Shown: positions 28,644-37,389, counted from the first letter of the stretch. The stretch is DNA of 64,000 bases from an uncultured Amylibacter sp. (GCA_947497475.1 CANMGS010000001.1:310001-374000), one strand, 5' to 3'. Notes: generated by a model not told the origin, from the sequence alone. A program made the numbers and translations.

Positions 28644-29753
28644 TTATGACTTTGGTTTCACAGCCCGTTTACGGGGCTTTGCTGCAGCTTTTGGTTTCAT
28701 GGCCTCTGTGCCGCGATAAAGTTTGCCTTGCAAGTACTGACCGATGCCAAAGCGGAAAAAGACGCCTAAAATAGCCGCCACAGGGACAGCCACCAACATA
28801 CCCGTAAAGCCCATTAAGCCACCAAAGGCAGATAGCGCAAACATTAACCAAACAGGGTGAAGGCCGACTGATCCGCCAACCAATTTCGGCGTTAAAACAT
28901 TTCCTTCCAAAACTTGGCCAATCACAAAAATCACAGCCACAACCACGATCCATTCAGGCGTGTTCCAAAACTGGAACAATGCAAGGCCTATGGAAAGCAC
29001 ACCACCAATCACGGATCCGACATAAGGAATGAACGTCAGCAATCCTGCGATCAACCCGACAACCAGACCGAACTGCAATCCGACAACCATCAGCGCGATC
29101 GCATAAAATGTTCCCAAAATCGCACAAACGGTCAATTGTCCGCGCACAAAGCCCGCTAATACAACATCTATATCACGCGCCAATGATCGCAGTTGTTCCA
29201 GATGGTCTCGCGGTAACCAACTGTCCACGGTTTCGATCATATCGTCCCAATCCAAGATCATATAGAACGCCACAACAGGTGCTACGACAACAAAGATTAC
29301 AGCATCTAAGATTGAGAATGCTGATGCTAATACAGCATTCGCAAAAGCAGCGCCTTGCCCACTTAAAACATTCGCTATGGATTGTAGGCCACGATTGATT
29401 GCAGAACCTTCTTCCATCATGCTGGGGAAACGTTCCGTTAAAATCGTTTGGATATGTGCAAAATATACTGGCGTTGCTTTTACCAAAGCCCCCAATTGTT
29501 CTACCAACATCGGTACCAGAAGCACGATCATGAGAATACTAAAGACCAATGCCACAGCTGTTATTATGATTGTTGCAGAAACACGACTGAATTTCATCGC
29601 CTCTAATCGGTCTGCGACAGGGTCCATGAAATAGGCAATCGCCATACCTGTGATAAATGGCAGGATGATATCCCCTAGCATCCACATAGCCAAAAGGAAG
29701 ACGACAAAACCGATGCCCCAGTAGGATACTTGCTGCCGAACTGTTAACGCCAT
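28644..29753 (-). CDS. AI-2E family transporter (PerM/TqsA-like)
   Basis: A membrane protein of about 369 residues and seven to eight helices, with the AI-2E/UPF0118 signature in its C-terminal half (LIAGLLTFIPYVGSVIGGVL, then NVLTPKLVGGSVGLHPVWL). The C-terminal tail is lysine/arginine-rich. Members export autoinducer-2 or act as Na+/H+ exchangers; the role here is unknown. The start at 29753 removes an unlikely N-terminal extension that would overlap the divergent Lin0512 promoter. First gene of AI-2E-hdaA-ppx. Confidence 0.9.
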   Translation of the reverse strand: MALTVRQQVSYWGIGFVVFLLAMWMLGDIILPFITGMAIAYFMDPVADRLEAMKFSRVSATIIITAVALVFSILMIVLLVPMLVEQLGALVKATPVYFAHIQTILTERFPSMMEEGSAINRGLQSIANVLSGQGAAFANAVLASAFSILDAVIFVVVAPVVAFYMILDWDDMIETVDSWLPRDHLEQLRSLARDIDVVLAGFVRGQLTVCAILGTFYAIALMVVGLQFGLVVGLIAGLLTFIPYVGSVIGGVLSIGLALFQFWNTPEWIVVVAVIFVIGQVLEGNVLTPKLVGGSVGLHPVWLMFALSAFGGLMGFTGMLVAVPVAAILGVFFRFGIGQYLQGKLYRGTEAMKPKAAAKPRKRAVKPKS

Positions 29754-29873
29754 ATTGGCCCCCAAACTACTTTTATCCCTTGTCCAACAGGTGCCCATGA
29801 AATGCAAGTCCTTGATCATCTTGCCCTTAGCGCCAAAACCCGCCATATCTTGCGCAACTTCAGGAGATTTATC

Positions 29874-30224
29874 ATGGCAAAAACACGTATGTTACATGAG
29901 TTTGGGATGGGCAGTTCGCTGCGCCGCACCGATTACACAGGGGCGGCAATGCGCGCCTTAAAAGATGCGCTTTGGCACAATTCCATCAGCATCGCACCCG
30001 CGTTTGGGTTTCCAAAAGAAGCGATGATTGTCGATGTGGATGTGGCCGTGCAAAAACCAGATCAGGTGAATGTCGAGGAATTGAAAGCTGTGTTTCCATA
30101 CGGCCAAATCAATGTATCCGCATCGGCAGGTGGTTTAGATGTGCCTAAACCTGACGGCTCGGGGATCACCATCGTGGCACATGCCGCTATTGTCGTGTCT
30201 TTTGATATGGAGTTGGCATCATGA
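29874..30224 (+). CDS. Lin0512 family protein (first of pair)
   Basis: About 116 residues starting MAKTRMLHEFGMGSSLRRTD, matching the Lin0512 family of conserved small proteins. The pattern of an N-terminal EFGMG strand, a helix (TGAAMRALKDALWHNS) and alternating beta strands (MIVDVDVAVQKPD) suggests a compact alpha/beta fold. Function unknown. The ATG at 29874 has an AGGAG box. The stop overlaps the start of a paralogue at 30221 (ATGA), so the two subunits are probably made in a fixed ratio and may form a hetero-oligomer. Confidence 0.82.
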   Translation: MAKTRMLHEFGMGSSLRRTDYTGAAMRALKDALWHNSISIAPAFGFPKEAMIVDVDVAVQKPDQVNVEELKAVFPYGQINVSASAGGLDVPKPDGSGITIVAHAAIVVSFDMELAS

Positions 30225-30586
30225 GTGTGGAACGTATCATTTTGGAAATGGGCGCAGGCAATGATCTTTATGGTCAAGATTACACCAAAGCCGCCAACCG
30301 TGCTGTGCAAGACGCTTTGCGCCACAGCTCGCTGATTTTCTTTCGTTCGTTGGATATTCCATCCGAAGAAATGACTGTGAAAGTCACCATTGGGGTGCAA
30401 GAGCCAGATAAGGTGGATATCGAGGCTGTTGCTGCCACATTGCCACGCGGACGTGCCGAAGTGACAGCCGTGTTTGGTGGACAGAATGTTGTGGATACGG
30501 AAAATGATACGGTATCTGTGATTGCCACCGCTGCTATAGAGGCGTTTGTGGATATTGATCAATCCAAATGGAAGCTCAGCGAATAA
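30221..30586 (+). CDS. Lin0512 family protein (second of pair)
   Basis: A 121-residue paralogue of the preceding gene: LEMGAGNDLYGQDYTKAANR and MTVKVTIGVQEPDKVDIEAV align with the corresponding EFGMG and MIVDVDVAVQKPDQVNVEEL stretches. Function unknown. Translationally coupled to the first copy and followed by a clear terminator at 30642, so the pair forms a self-contained two-gene operon. Confidence 0.82.
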   Translation: MSVERIILEMGAGNDLYGQDYTKAANRAVQDALRHSSLIFFRSLDIPSEEMTVKVTIGVQEPDKVDIEAVAATLPRGRAEVTAVFGGQNVVDTENDTVSVIATAAIEAFVDIDQSKWKLSE

Positions 30587-30641
30587 GGCCATCTTTGGAT
30601 TTGGATATTTAAGGAAAAAAGAAATAAAGACACGCTTTTTG

Positions 30642-30673
30642 CCCCGTTGGCCTGATTTGGCTGGCGGGGTTTT
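30642..30673 (+). terminator. Rho-independent terminator of the Lin0512 operon
   Basis: An 11-bp stem, CCCCGTTGGCC (30642-30652) with GGCTGGCGGGG (30659-30669), pairs completely on RNA if three G-U pairs are allowed. It has a 6-base loop and is followed by TTTT. It lies 55 bp after the stop of the second Lin0512 gene. Confidence 0.85.
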
Positions 30674-30915
30674 GCATCTCTATATGTAATGTAAGTTATA
30701 AAAGGTGGCGCCACCTGCGTGTGGTATAATGCCTGCTAGGGGTTGATAGCCCCTATACCTATTCCAACTGTTGTTTCGGTGGTTTCCTCATTTGACGCTG
30801 TTACCCGCCCTTCGAAAACCCATGAACCACTTTTGCTAGCGGGGTTAATTATACAGCGAGAATGGTTATGGAAGTGTTAGGGGTGCGTTCGGTAGGAATA
30901 TCCGTCATTAAAAGT
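30674..30915. other. Non-coding stretch with small palindromes
   Basis: No credible gene. It contains a 14-bp perfect palindrome, AGGTGGCGCCACCT (30703-30716), and a hairpin TAGGGG (30737-30742) with CCCCTA (30750-30755). A TATAAT-like word lies at about 30725. The right end runs into the former 3' end of the phosphoesterase gene (see 30916-30978). Confidence 0.5.
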
Positions 30916-30978
30916 CTATATTTTCAGCTTTATAGGACGACGCAAATGCCCGTCAGGCCTATCTACGGAGGATGCATT
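30916..30978 (-). pseudogene. Detached C-terminal codons of the metallophosphoesterase
   Basis: On the minus strand this stretch reads NASSVDRPDGHLRRPIKLKI followed by TAG. It is out of frame with the annotated gene but comes into frame if one copy of the 35-bp repeat at 30979-31048 is removed, giving TTYINASSVDRPDG in continuity. The I-N-A-S word is the normal final beta strand of this phosphoesterase family, so this is the original C-terminus, separated by the duplication. Confidence 0.75.
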
Positions 30979-31604
30979 TATATATGTTGTCCTAAATTTT
31001 TTCGACATTCCTCTATATATGTTGTCCTAAATTTTTTCGACATTCCTCCAGCAGCGTGAACATGGCCATAACAATGGATATTAGGCGCGATTTCCGCGAC
31101 TCTATTCGCAAGGTTTGGGCATCCAAGGTTCTGCCCACGACTAGACCTATCAAAAATACCCGCAGGTGGAGTATGTGTAATGAGAACATCAGTTTCTACA
31201 GGGATTTTTGACCATTTTTCCTGTAACATCATTGAATCTGCATAAAAAGCATGTCCTTTTAGAAACGGCACCCATGGTGTTCCGTAAAAAGTTAATCCTT
31301 TATATAGATAGGCTTCATCTTCCAGATAAATCGCATTCTTAAAAAATGGAGTTGTTTTGTCACCTCTATCTTCAAGAGCACGGTCATGATTACCACCAAT
31401 ACATAAAATAATATCAAAATCTTGACGCCCGAACCAAGCATCTACATTTTCGATATCATCAGGCCTATTTTCAAATAGATCAAACATATCTCCACAATGA
31501 ATAAGAACATCACCCTTGAGTGTGCCCAATTCGTTATGGCGCATATGGGTATCGCTTATAATTGTGAGTTTAATGCGAGACAAGTTGGACAAAATCTTCC
31601 ACAT
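30978..31604 (-). CDS. Metallophosphoesterase, C-terminus altered by a 35-bp duplication
   Basis: A 208-residue calcineurin-like phosphoesterase of the UPF0046/MPPED-like group. The metal-binding motifs are in order: ISDTHMRH (DxH), IHCGDMFD (GDxxD), IGGNHDRAL (GNHD), a His in LITHTPPAGI and CYGHVHAAG (GHxH). All catalytic motifs are intact. After TTYI the reading frame is shifted by an exact 35-bp tandem duplication, giving a new tail EECRKNLGQHI and an early stop. The ancestral frame would end at 30916. The protein may still be active, because only the last strand is lost. Confidence 0.85.
   Translation of the reverse strand: MWKILSNLSRIKLTIISDTHMRHNELGTLKGDVLIHCGDMFDLFENRPDDIENVDAWFGRQDFDIILCIGGNHDRALEDRGDKTTPFFKNAIYLEDEAYLYKGLTFYGTPWVPFLKGHAFYADSMMLQEKWSKIPVETDVLITHTPPAGIFDRSSRGQNLGCPNLANRVAEIAPNIHCYGHVHAAGGMSKKFRTTYIEECRKNLGQHI
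30979..31048. repeat. Perfect 35-bp tandem duplication
   Basis: Two identical, directly adjacent 35-bp units (30979-31013 and 31014-31048), each starting TATATATGTTGTCC and ending GACATTCCTC. Thirty-five is not a multiple of three, so the duplication shifts the frame of the phosphoesterase on the minus strand. Complete identity of the copies points to a recent event. Confidence 0.97.
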
Positions 31605-31676
31605 AATAATGTCCTATCCTCTAATTCTTAATCAGCACATCACCAATCAATAGTTCGGTCTAAATTATAGAATACC

Positions 31677-32813
31677 TTACCGCAGCCCCAACTTCTTCAA
31701 CAACCGATCCCGTTTCATCAACCACCAGCCCGACTCTATCGGCCATGCGGCGTGGTTTTCATCAGCTTCTAATGCTGCAGCCGCATGAAGCGGCCAGTTC
31801 GGGTCGTCTAACAACTCACGCGCCAGTGCCACCATATCGGCCTGTCCGTTTGATACTAAATTTGCGCAAGCCTTTGCATCCCATAAGAATCCGACAGCCA
31901 TTGTGGGTATGTCAGCCTGTTTGCGGATTTGCTCTGCGAACGGCACCTGAAAGCCCTGTTCGATCACCATGCGACGCGGGCGGTCTTTGCCGCCGATGCC
32001 GCCTGTGGAACAGTCGATGATATCAACGCCTGCAGCTTTTAGCGCTTTGGCGGTTTCAACTGTGTCTTCTACCTCTACCCCGCCATCCAGCCAATCAGTT
32101 GCAGACAGACGAAATGCCAGTGGGTATTTTTCGGGCCAATGGGCGCGAATGGATTTCGCCACTTCCACCGCAAAGCGTCTGCGTTTTTTTGTATTGCCGC
32201 CCCACCCGTCTGTGCGTTTGTTGGCAATCGGTGACAGGAACTGATGCACCAAGAAACCATGGGCCGCATAGACCTCGATCATCTTAAAGCCCGCTTCCAA
32301 CGAACGACGTGCGGCTTGACCAAAGGATGCGATCACACGGTGAATATCTGCTTCGGACATTTCCAATGGTGTTGGCCACCCGTCTGCATAAGGAATGGCG
32401 GATGGGCCTATGGCTTGCCAAGGAGCCTCTCCACGTTCTGCAACATCTTCATCATCTACAGGTGTTTCGCCATGCCATGGGCGACGTTCGGATGCTTTGC
32501 GGCCTGCGTGGGATAATTGGATGGCGGGCACGGCACCCTCTTGTTCGATAAAACTTGTGATCTGTTTCAGCTTTTCAATTTGGCCATCTTCCCAAATGCC
32601 CAGATCCCCATGTGTGCGACGCGCATCTGCTTCAATCGCAGTTGCTTCGGCATAAACAACAGCAGCGCCGCCCAATGCGAAACGACCTAAGTGAACCAGA
32701 TGCCAGTCATTCGCATAGCCATCTATGGCGCGGTATTGGCTCATCGGTGATACAGCGATGCGGTTTTTAAAGGTGATGTCTCGTAATGTGTACGGCGTAA
32801 AAAGTGTGGTCAT
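31677..32813 (-). CDS. NADH:flavin oxidoreductase (Old Yellow Enzyme family, NamA/YqjM-like)
   Basis: A 378-residue FMN-dependent ene-reductase-fold enzyme. It begins MTTLFTPYTLRDITFKNRIA and continues with SPMSQYRAIDGYANDWHLVH, typical of the YqjM class. The catalytic/binding segment IQLSHAGRKA holds the substrate His, and VYAAHGFLVHQFLSP with NKRTDGWGG is the family block. The C-terminal phosphate-binding region includes ADMVALARELLDDPNWP. It reduces activated alkenes with NAD(P)H; the natural substrate is unknown. It starts 2 bp after the NAD kinase stop. Confidence 0.92.
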   Translation of the reverse strand: MTTLFTPYTLRDITFKNRIAVSPMSQYRAIDGYANDWHLVHLGRFALGGAAVVYAEATAIEADARRTHGDLGIWEDGQIEKLKQITSFIEQEGAVPAIQLSHAGRKASERRPWHGETPVDDEDVAERGEAPWQAIGPSAIPYADGWPTPLEMSEADIHRVIASFGQAARRSLEAGFKMIEVYAAHGFLVHQFLSPIANKRTDGWGGNTKKRRRFAVEVAKSIRAHWPEKYPLAFRLSATDWLDGGVEVEDTVETAKALKAAGVDIIDCSTGGIGGKDRPRRMVIEQGFQVPFAEQIRKQADIPTMAVGFLWDAKACANLVSNGQADMVALARELLDDPNWPLHAAAALEADENHAAWPIESGWWLMKRDRLLKKLGLR

Positions 32814-32815
32814 AT

Positions 32816-33580
32816 TTAGACGAATTGTTCCCTGATTAAACGTTCTTCCAAACCGTGGCCTGGATCAAAAAGGATGCGGTGCGATACATTTGGCTCGTTG
32901 CAAATTTCAACCGACAACACATGGATCGCTTCTTTGCCATCCGCCACTGCATTCACAGGGCGTTTTTCAGGTTCCAACACATCAAACCTCACATGCGCAG
33001 ACATCGGCAATAATGCACCCCGCCAACGACGCGGGCGGAAGGCTGCCATTGCTGTTAATGCTAAAATCTCTGCTCCAATCGGCAAGATCGGGCCGTGGGC
33101 AGAATAGTTATACGCAGTGGAACCCGCAGGTGTAGACAACAAGGCACCATCACAAACCAATTCGCTAAGACGTTCGCGCCCATCTACGGATATTTTTAGT
33201 TTTGCCGCTTGCGGACCGTGGCGGATCAATGAGACCTCGTTAATAGCCAACGATTCAACTGTTGTGCCATCCTCGCATTGTGCTGTCATTTTTAAGGGGT
33301 GAATAACCGCCTCTTCCGCTTCTTCCAAACGGGTGAACAGGCAATCGTCTGAATATTCATTCATCAAGAAGCCAACAGAGCCGCGATTCATTCCATAAAC
33401 GGGTGTAGATAAATGCTCGGTTGAATGCAGGGTTTCCAGCATCAAACCATCCCCGCCAAGGGCCACAATCACGTCAGCCTCTTCAATGGGAACGTTGCCG
33501 TATTCCTTGGATAACAGTTCAAATGCGTCACCGGCATCATCTGCGCGACTCGCTACGAAGCTTAATTTTTTGCGACTCAT
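32816..33580 (-). CDS. nadK: NAD kinase
   Basis: About 254 residues; phosphorylates NAD to NADP with ATP or polyphosphate. The hallmark GGDG motif is in IVALGGDGLMLETLH, the NE/D region in LAINEVSLIRHGPQAAKLKI, and GALLSTPAGSTAYNYSAHGP is the conserved nucleotide-binding loop. The ATG at 33580 (MSRKKLSFVASR) is favoured by family length and an AAGGTG box; a GTG at 33613 is possible. Followed by an NADPH-type flavoenzyme in the same transcript and divergent from glyA. Confidence 0.93.
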   Translation of the reverse strand: MSRKKLSFVASRADDAGDAFELLSKEYGNVPIEEADVIVALGGDGLMLETLHSTEHLSTPVYGMNRGSVGFLMNEYSDDCLFTRLEEAEEAVIHPLKMTAQCEDGTTVESLAINEVSLIRHGPQAAKLKISVDGRERLSELVCDGALLSTPAGSTAYNYSAHGPILPIGAEILALTAMAAFRPRRWRGALLPMSAHVRFDVLEPEKRPVNAVADGKEAIHVLSVEICNEPNVSHRILFDPGHGLEERLIREQFV

Positions 33581-33629
33581 CTGCTCTGTCACCTTATTCA
33601 CAGGCGTTTTCACACCAAAATCTTCTTAA

Positions 33630-33649
33630 AAGTTTCCTATAGGAAACTT
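33630..33649. promoter_or_regulatory. 20-bp perfect palindrome upstream of glyA
   Basis: AAGTTTCCTATAGGAAACTT is a perfect 20-bp palindrome in the divergent nadK/glyA region. A second weaker copy of the pattern, TTTCC-AATA-GGAA, follows at about 33651-33663. Tandem operator-like sites before glyA suggest a dimeric regulator of glycine/one-carbon metabolism. I cannot name the regulator. Confidence 0.6.
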
Positions 33650-33773
33650 ATTTCCAATAGGAACCGTTGATATGCGGCGTCTTGTACACCACGCTTGTCG
33701 TTTTACAACTTACATACATAAATCCAATATACTAGGACAGTCTCAGATTTATAGACCTTTAGGAGTGAGTGCT

Positions 33774-35066
33774 ATGACAACAGCTCGTGACGCTGGATTT
33801 TTCACAGAAGACCTATCTTCTCGTGACCCTGAACTATTCGGTTCCATTACACAAGAATTGGGCCGTCAACGCGATGAAATCGAATTGATCGCATCTGAAA
33901 ACATTGTGTCTAAAGCAGTGATGCAGGCACAAGGTTCTGTGATGACCAACAAATATGCCGAAGGCTATGCAGGTCGTCGTTACTATGGCGGTTGCCAATA
34001 TGTAGACATCGCAGAAAACCTTGCAAATGACCGCGCAAAACAATTGTTCGGCTGTGAATATGCAAACGTTCAGCCAAACTCTGGTTCTCAAGCAAACCAG
34101 GGTGTTTTCCAAGCATTGATTCAACCAGGTGACACAATCCTAGGTATGGATTTGGCTTCAGGTGGTCACCTTACTCACGGTGCAGCCCCCAACCAATCTG
34201 GTAAATGGTTTAACGCTGTTCAATACGGCGTGCGCAAAGAAGACAACTTGATCGATTATGATCAAGTGGCTGCTTTGGCAAAAGAGCACCAACCAAAGTT
34301 GATCATCGCTGGTGGTTCGGCTGTTCCACGCCAAATCGATTTCGCTAAATTCCGCGAAATCGCAGACAGCGTTGGCGCATATCTACACGTAGACATGGCA
34401 CACTTTGCGGGTCTTGTGGCAGCGGGTGAGCACCCAAGCCCTTTCCCACATGCGCACGTTGCAACAACAACAACGCACAAAACATTGCGTGGCCCACGCG
34501 GTGGTATGATCCTGACGAACGACGAAGCGATCTTTAAAAAGACAAACTCTGCGATCTTCCCAGGTATCCAAGGCGGTCCTTTGATGCACGTGATTGCAGC
34601 CAAAGCAGTTGCATTCGGCGAAGCATTGCGCCCTGAGTTCAAAGATTACCAAAAGCAAGTGCGTGCAAATGCTGTTGCCTTGGCTGATCAGTTGATCAAA
34701 GGCGGTTTGGACATCGTAACAGGTGGTACAGACACGCACGTGATGTTGGTTGACCTACGTCCAAAAGGCGTGACAGGGAACATCACTGACAAAGCTTTAG
34801 GTCGTGCACACATCACATGTAACAAAAACGGTATCCCGTTTGACCCAGAAAAACCAACAGTAACATCTGGTATCCGTTTGGGCACACCAGCGGGTACAAC
34901 ACGTGGCTTTGGCGAAGACGAGTTCCGTCAAATCGCTGACATGATCGTGGAAGTGGTTGATGGCTTGGCTGCAAACGGCGAAGAAGGCAACGCGGAAGTA
35001 GAAGCAGGCGTTCGCGCTAAGGTTTCTGAGCTTTGTGCAAAGTTCCCACTTTACGACGATCTGTAA
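33774..35066 (+). CDS. glyA: Serine hydroxymethyltransferase
   Basis: A PLP enzyme of about 430 residues that interconverts serine plus tetrahydrofolate with glycine plus methylene-THF. Motifs include the N-terminal [20 protein letters not shown], the Tyr-rich [18 protein letters not shown] and the PLP lysine in [14 protein letters not shown]. The C-terminal [20 protein letters not shown] is also typical. The start at 33774 has an AGGAG box; the open frame upstream to 33672 is not part of the protein. It has its own terminator at 35090. Its product feeds the same one-carbon pool used by the GcvT-type flavoenzyme at 9-11.5 kb. Confidence 0.98.
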   Translation: MTTARDAGFFTEDLSSRDPELFGSITQELGRQRDEIELIASENIVSKAVMQAQGSVMTNKYAEGYAGRRYYGGCQYVDIAENLANDRAKQLFGCEYANVQPNSGSQANQGVFQALIQPGDTILGMDLASGGHLTHGAAPNQSGKWFNAVQYGVRKEDNLIDYDQVAALAKEHQPKLIIAGGSAVPRQIDFAKFREIADSVGAYLHVDMAHFAGLVAAGEHPSPFPHAHVATTTTHKTLRGPRGGMILTNDEAIFKKTNSAIFPGIQGGPLMHVIAAKAVAFGEALRPEFKDYQKQVRANAVALADQLIKGGLDIVTGGTDTHVMLVDLRPKGVTGNITDKALGRAHITCNKNGIPFDPEKPTVTSGIRLGTPAGTTRGFGEDEFRQIADMIVEVVDGLAANGEEGNAEVEAGVRAKVSELCAKFPLYDDL

Positions 35067-35089
35067 GGTTTAAGACTTACTAAGTTTTA

Positions 35090-35123
35090 GGCGCGCAAGG
35101 CAAATGTCTTGCGCGCCTTTTTT
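35090..35123 (+). terminator. Rho-independent terminator of glyA
   Basis: A 10-bp GC-rich stem, GGCGCGCAAG (35090-35099) with CTTGCGCGCC (35108-35117), an 8-base loop and a run of six Ts. It lies 23 bp after the glyA stop. Confidence 0.93.
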
Positions 35124-35170
35124 GTGTTCCATAAGCTGAAGGTTCATTACATTGTTTTAGTGAGAACCAA

Positions 35171-35653
35171 ATGAGTTTAACAATCAGAGCATTTGACAAG
35201 ACCGATGTAGATGCTTTTCTCATGCTTTATCGGGAATGTTTGGCGTATTATCAAATCCCCCCTGCCACGTCAGAACAAGAAGAACGTGTGTTATCTCTAC
35301 TAATCGCAGAGCGTCATATGGCATGTCATATAGCATTTGAGGGAACGACACCTTTGGGGTTTGCAACATGGGGGCTTAACTTTCCAGCAGGTGCAGGCAC
35401 ATCGTTGGTTATGAAAGAGCTCTTTGTATCCTTAAATGCACGTGGCAAGGGCGTTGGCAAAGCTTTGCTATCAACATTGACTGATGTCGCGCGGCATGAG
35501 GGATGTATACGGTTTGACTGGGCGACAGACGGATCGAATAAAGCTGCACAGAGGTTTTACGCTGCCATTGATGCCCCGAAGATGGCAAAGCAGAACTACC
35601 GTGTTTCCTCAGACGGCTTTGATGCATTTCAAGCTCGCCTGAGTGAAAAATAA
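35171..35653 (+). CDS. GNAT-family N-acetyltransferase
   Basis: A 160-residue acetyltransferase. The acetyl-CoA pyrophosphate loop (motif A) is seen in VSLNARGKGVGKALLSTL, and a following DWATDGSNKAAQRFYAAID is the motif B region. The N-terminal MSLTIRAFDKTDVDAFLMLY is a typical GNAT opening. The acceptor substrate is unknown. It stands alone between the glyA terminator and a small lipoprotein gene. Confidence 0.88.
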   Translation: MSLTIRAFDKTDVDAFLMLYRECLAYYQIPPATSEQEERVLSLLIAERHMACHIAFEGTTPLGFATWGLNFPAGAGTSLVMKELFVSLNARGKGVGKALLSTLTDVARHEGCIRFDWATDGSNKAAQRFYAAIDAPKMAKQNYRVSSDGFDAFQARLSEK

Positions 35654-35768
35654 ACGCAATAAGCAAACGTTCCAAGCTATGATTTGGTCACTTCAAGAAC
35701 ACACACCTTGCGTGCCTTTTTAGGGGTCGTTACAAGAGATGAAATATATCTTTGTGGAAAGTCCCCAA

Positions 35769-35987
35769 ATGAAGCGCACACTTGCGATATCCTTGCTGAT
35801 TATGACGCCGATTATGCTGAGTGCATGCGATATCAAAACCGCTGTTCCAGAGTTTGATTACCCAAAATACAAACCAGATACCAAATGGCCAAAACTGTCA
35901 CCTACGGCGGAATTAGAGCAAGCTTCTGACGTTGATATGGAAGCAACGCTTGAAGAGATCGAAAAGTTAGAGGCTTTAGCCCAATAA
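35769..35987 (+). CDS. Small predicted lipoprotein
   Basis: A 72-residue protein whose first 20 residues form a lipoprotein signal with lipobox LSAC, so Cys20 is the likely acylated N-terminus. The mature part is short, acidic and proline-rich at first (FDYPKYKPDTKWPKL), then helical. A GGAAAG box 9 bp upstream favours this ATG over 35739. Function unknown. It lies 85 bp upstream of hom and might share its transcript. Confidence 0.75.
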   Translation: MKRTLAISLLIMTPIMLSACDIKTAVPEFDYPKYKPDTKWPKLSPTAELEQASDVDMEATLEEIEKLEALAQ

Positions 35988-36072
35988 CACGCAAAATACA
36001 CACCGCTTGCGCATTGCCCCCACTGGGCAGTTGCGGTAACAAACCTGCATAAATCAAACGGAGCGACGAACG

Positions 36073-37359
36073 ATGTCGAATGCATTAAGACTTGGGATTG
36101 CCGGACTGGGAACAGTTGGCGTTGGTGTTATTAAAATTATCCAAGAGCATGCGACGATGTTGGAAATGCGCGGTGGTCGTCCTGTGACGATTACAGCTGT
36201 GTCTGCACGCTCTAAAACCAAGAACCGTGATGTTGATTTGTCTGGTTACACTTGGGAAGACAATGCTGTTGAACTGGCAAAGCGCGATGATATCGATGTG
36301 TTCGTTGAATTGATCGGTGGCGACAGCGGTCCTGCGAAAGCTTCTGTTGAGGCAGCGATTGCAGCTGGTAAAGATGTAATCACGGCAAACAAAGCGCTGC
36401 TAGCGATGCACGGTCAAGAATTGGCGGTTGCAGCAGAAAATGCTGGTGTGAACCTGCGTTATGAAGCGGCGGTTGCAGGCGGCATTCCGATTATCAAAGC
36501 TTTGACTGACGGGTTGGCCGGCAACAAGATTAACCGCGTTATGGGCGTTATGAACGGCACATGTAACTACATCCTAACTCGGATGGAAAGTGCGAACCTG
36601 CCTTATGAAACTGTGTTCGAAGAGGCCAACCAACTTGGCTATTTGGAAGCGGATCCAAATCTGGACGTGGGCGGCATTGATGCAGCACATAAACTGGTTC
36701 TGTTGTCCTCTATCGCTTTTGGTACACAGGTGAATTTTGCGGGTGCCGAGCTAGAAGGCATTGGCGAAGTCACGATTGAAGATATTGAACATGCACGTGA
36801 TATGGGTTTCCGCATTAAACTGCTTGGCCTTGCTGAAATGACAGATGCAGGGTTAGAGCAATCTATGCGCCCGTCTCTTGTGCCAGCAACATCGCCATTG
36901 GCACAGCTTGAAGGTGGCACAAATATGGTTGTTGTCGAAGGCGACGCAGTTGGCCAGATCGCTATGCGCGGTGCAGGTGCCGGCGAAGGCCCGACAGCAA
37001 GTGCTGTGATGGGCGACGTTATGGACATTGCGCGCGGGTTGAAAATGCCAGTGTTTGGGCAACCTGCGAAATCATTGAAAGTTGCTAAGGTTGCTAAGGC
37101 AAGCGGCAAGTCAGCATTCTGTTTACGTCTGAACCTAAAAGACGAAGCGGGTGCGATGGCGAAAGTTTCCTCTGCTTTGGCAGATGCTGGTGTTTCCATC
37201 GACCGTATGCGCCAGTTCAGCCATGATGATGCTTCTGCGCCTGTTATGATCGTGACCCACCCTGTGGAGCGCGCAACGGTGGAAGCCGCATTTGTTGCAA
37301 TCGCTGCATTGAACATCACAACACAAGAGCCATTGATGCTTGGTATAGTGGATGCATAA
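36073..37359 (+). CDS. hom: Homoserine dehydrogenase
   Basis: A 428-residue enzyme that reduces aspartate semialdehyde to homoserine, feeding threonine and methionine synthesis. The N-terminal Rossmann motif is GIAGLGTVGVGVIKI. The middle catalytic domain has GIPIIKALTDGLAGNKI, NRVMGVMNGTCNYIL and ADPNLDVGGIDAAHKL. The C-terminal ACT domain (about 350-425) with LNLKDEAGAMAKVSSALADA suggests feedback control by threonine. Preceded by a GGAGCGA box. Confidence 0.97.
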   Translation: MSNALRLGIAGLGTVGVGVIKIIQEHATMLEMRGGRPVTITAVSARSKTKNRDVDLSGYTWEDNAVELAKRDDIDVFVELIGGDSGPAKASVEAAIAAGKDVITANKALLAMHGQELAVAAENAGVNLRYEAAVAGGIPIIKALTDGLAGNKINRVMGVMNGTCNYILTRMESANLPYETVFEEANQLGYLEADPNLDVGGIDAAHKLVLLSSIAFGTQVNFAGAELEGIGEVTIEDIEHARDMGFRIKLLGLAEMTDAGLEQSMRPSLVPATSPLAQLEGGTNMVVVEGDAVGQIAMRGAGAGEGPTASAVMGDVMDIARGLKMPVFGQPAKSLKVAKVAKASGKSAFCLRLNLKDEAGAMAKVSSALADAGVSIDRMRQFSHDDASAPVMIVTHPVERATVEAAFVAIAALNITTQEPLMLGIVDA

Positions 37360-37389
37360 AGCGCAAGCTGACCATATGTTGGCAGTCCA

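Noticed and set aside
30979-31048. CRISPR-like repeats
   Set aside because: Only two units, directly abutting with no spacer, inside coding sequence; a simple tandem duplication explains them.
33650-33773. Glycine or SAM riboswitch upstream of glyA
   Set aside because: No aptamer core found; only the DNA-level palindromes stand out.
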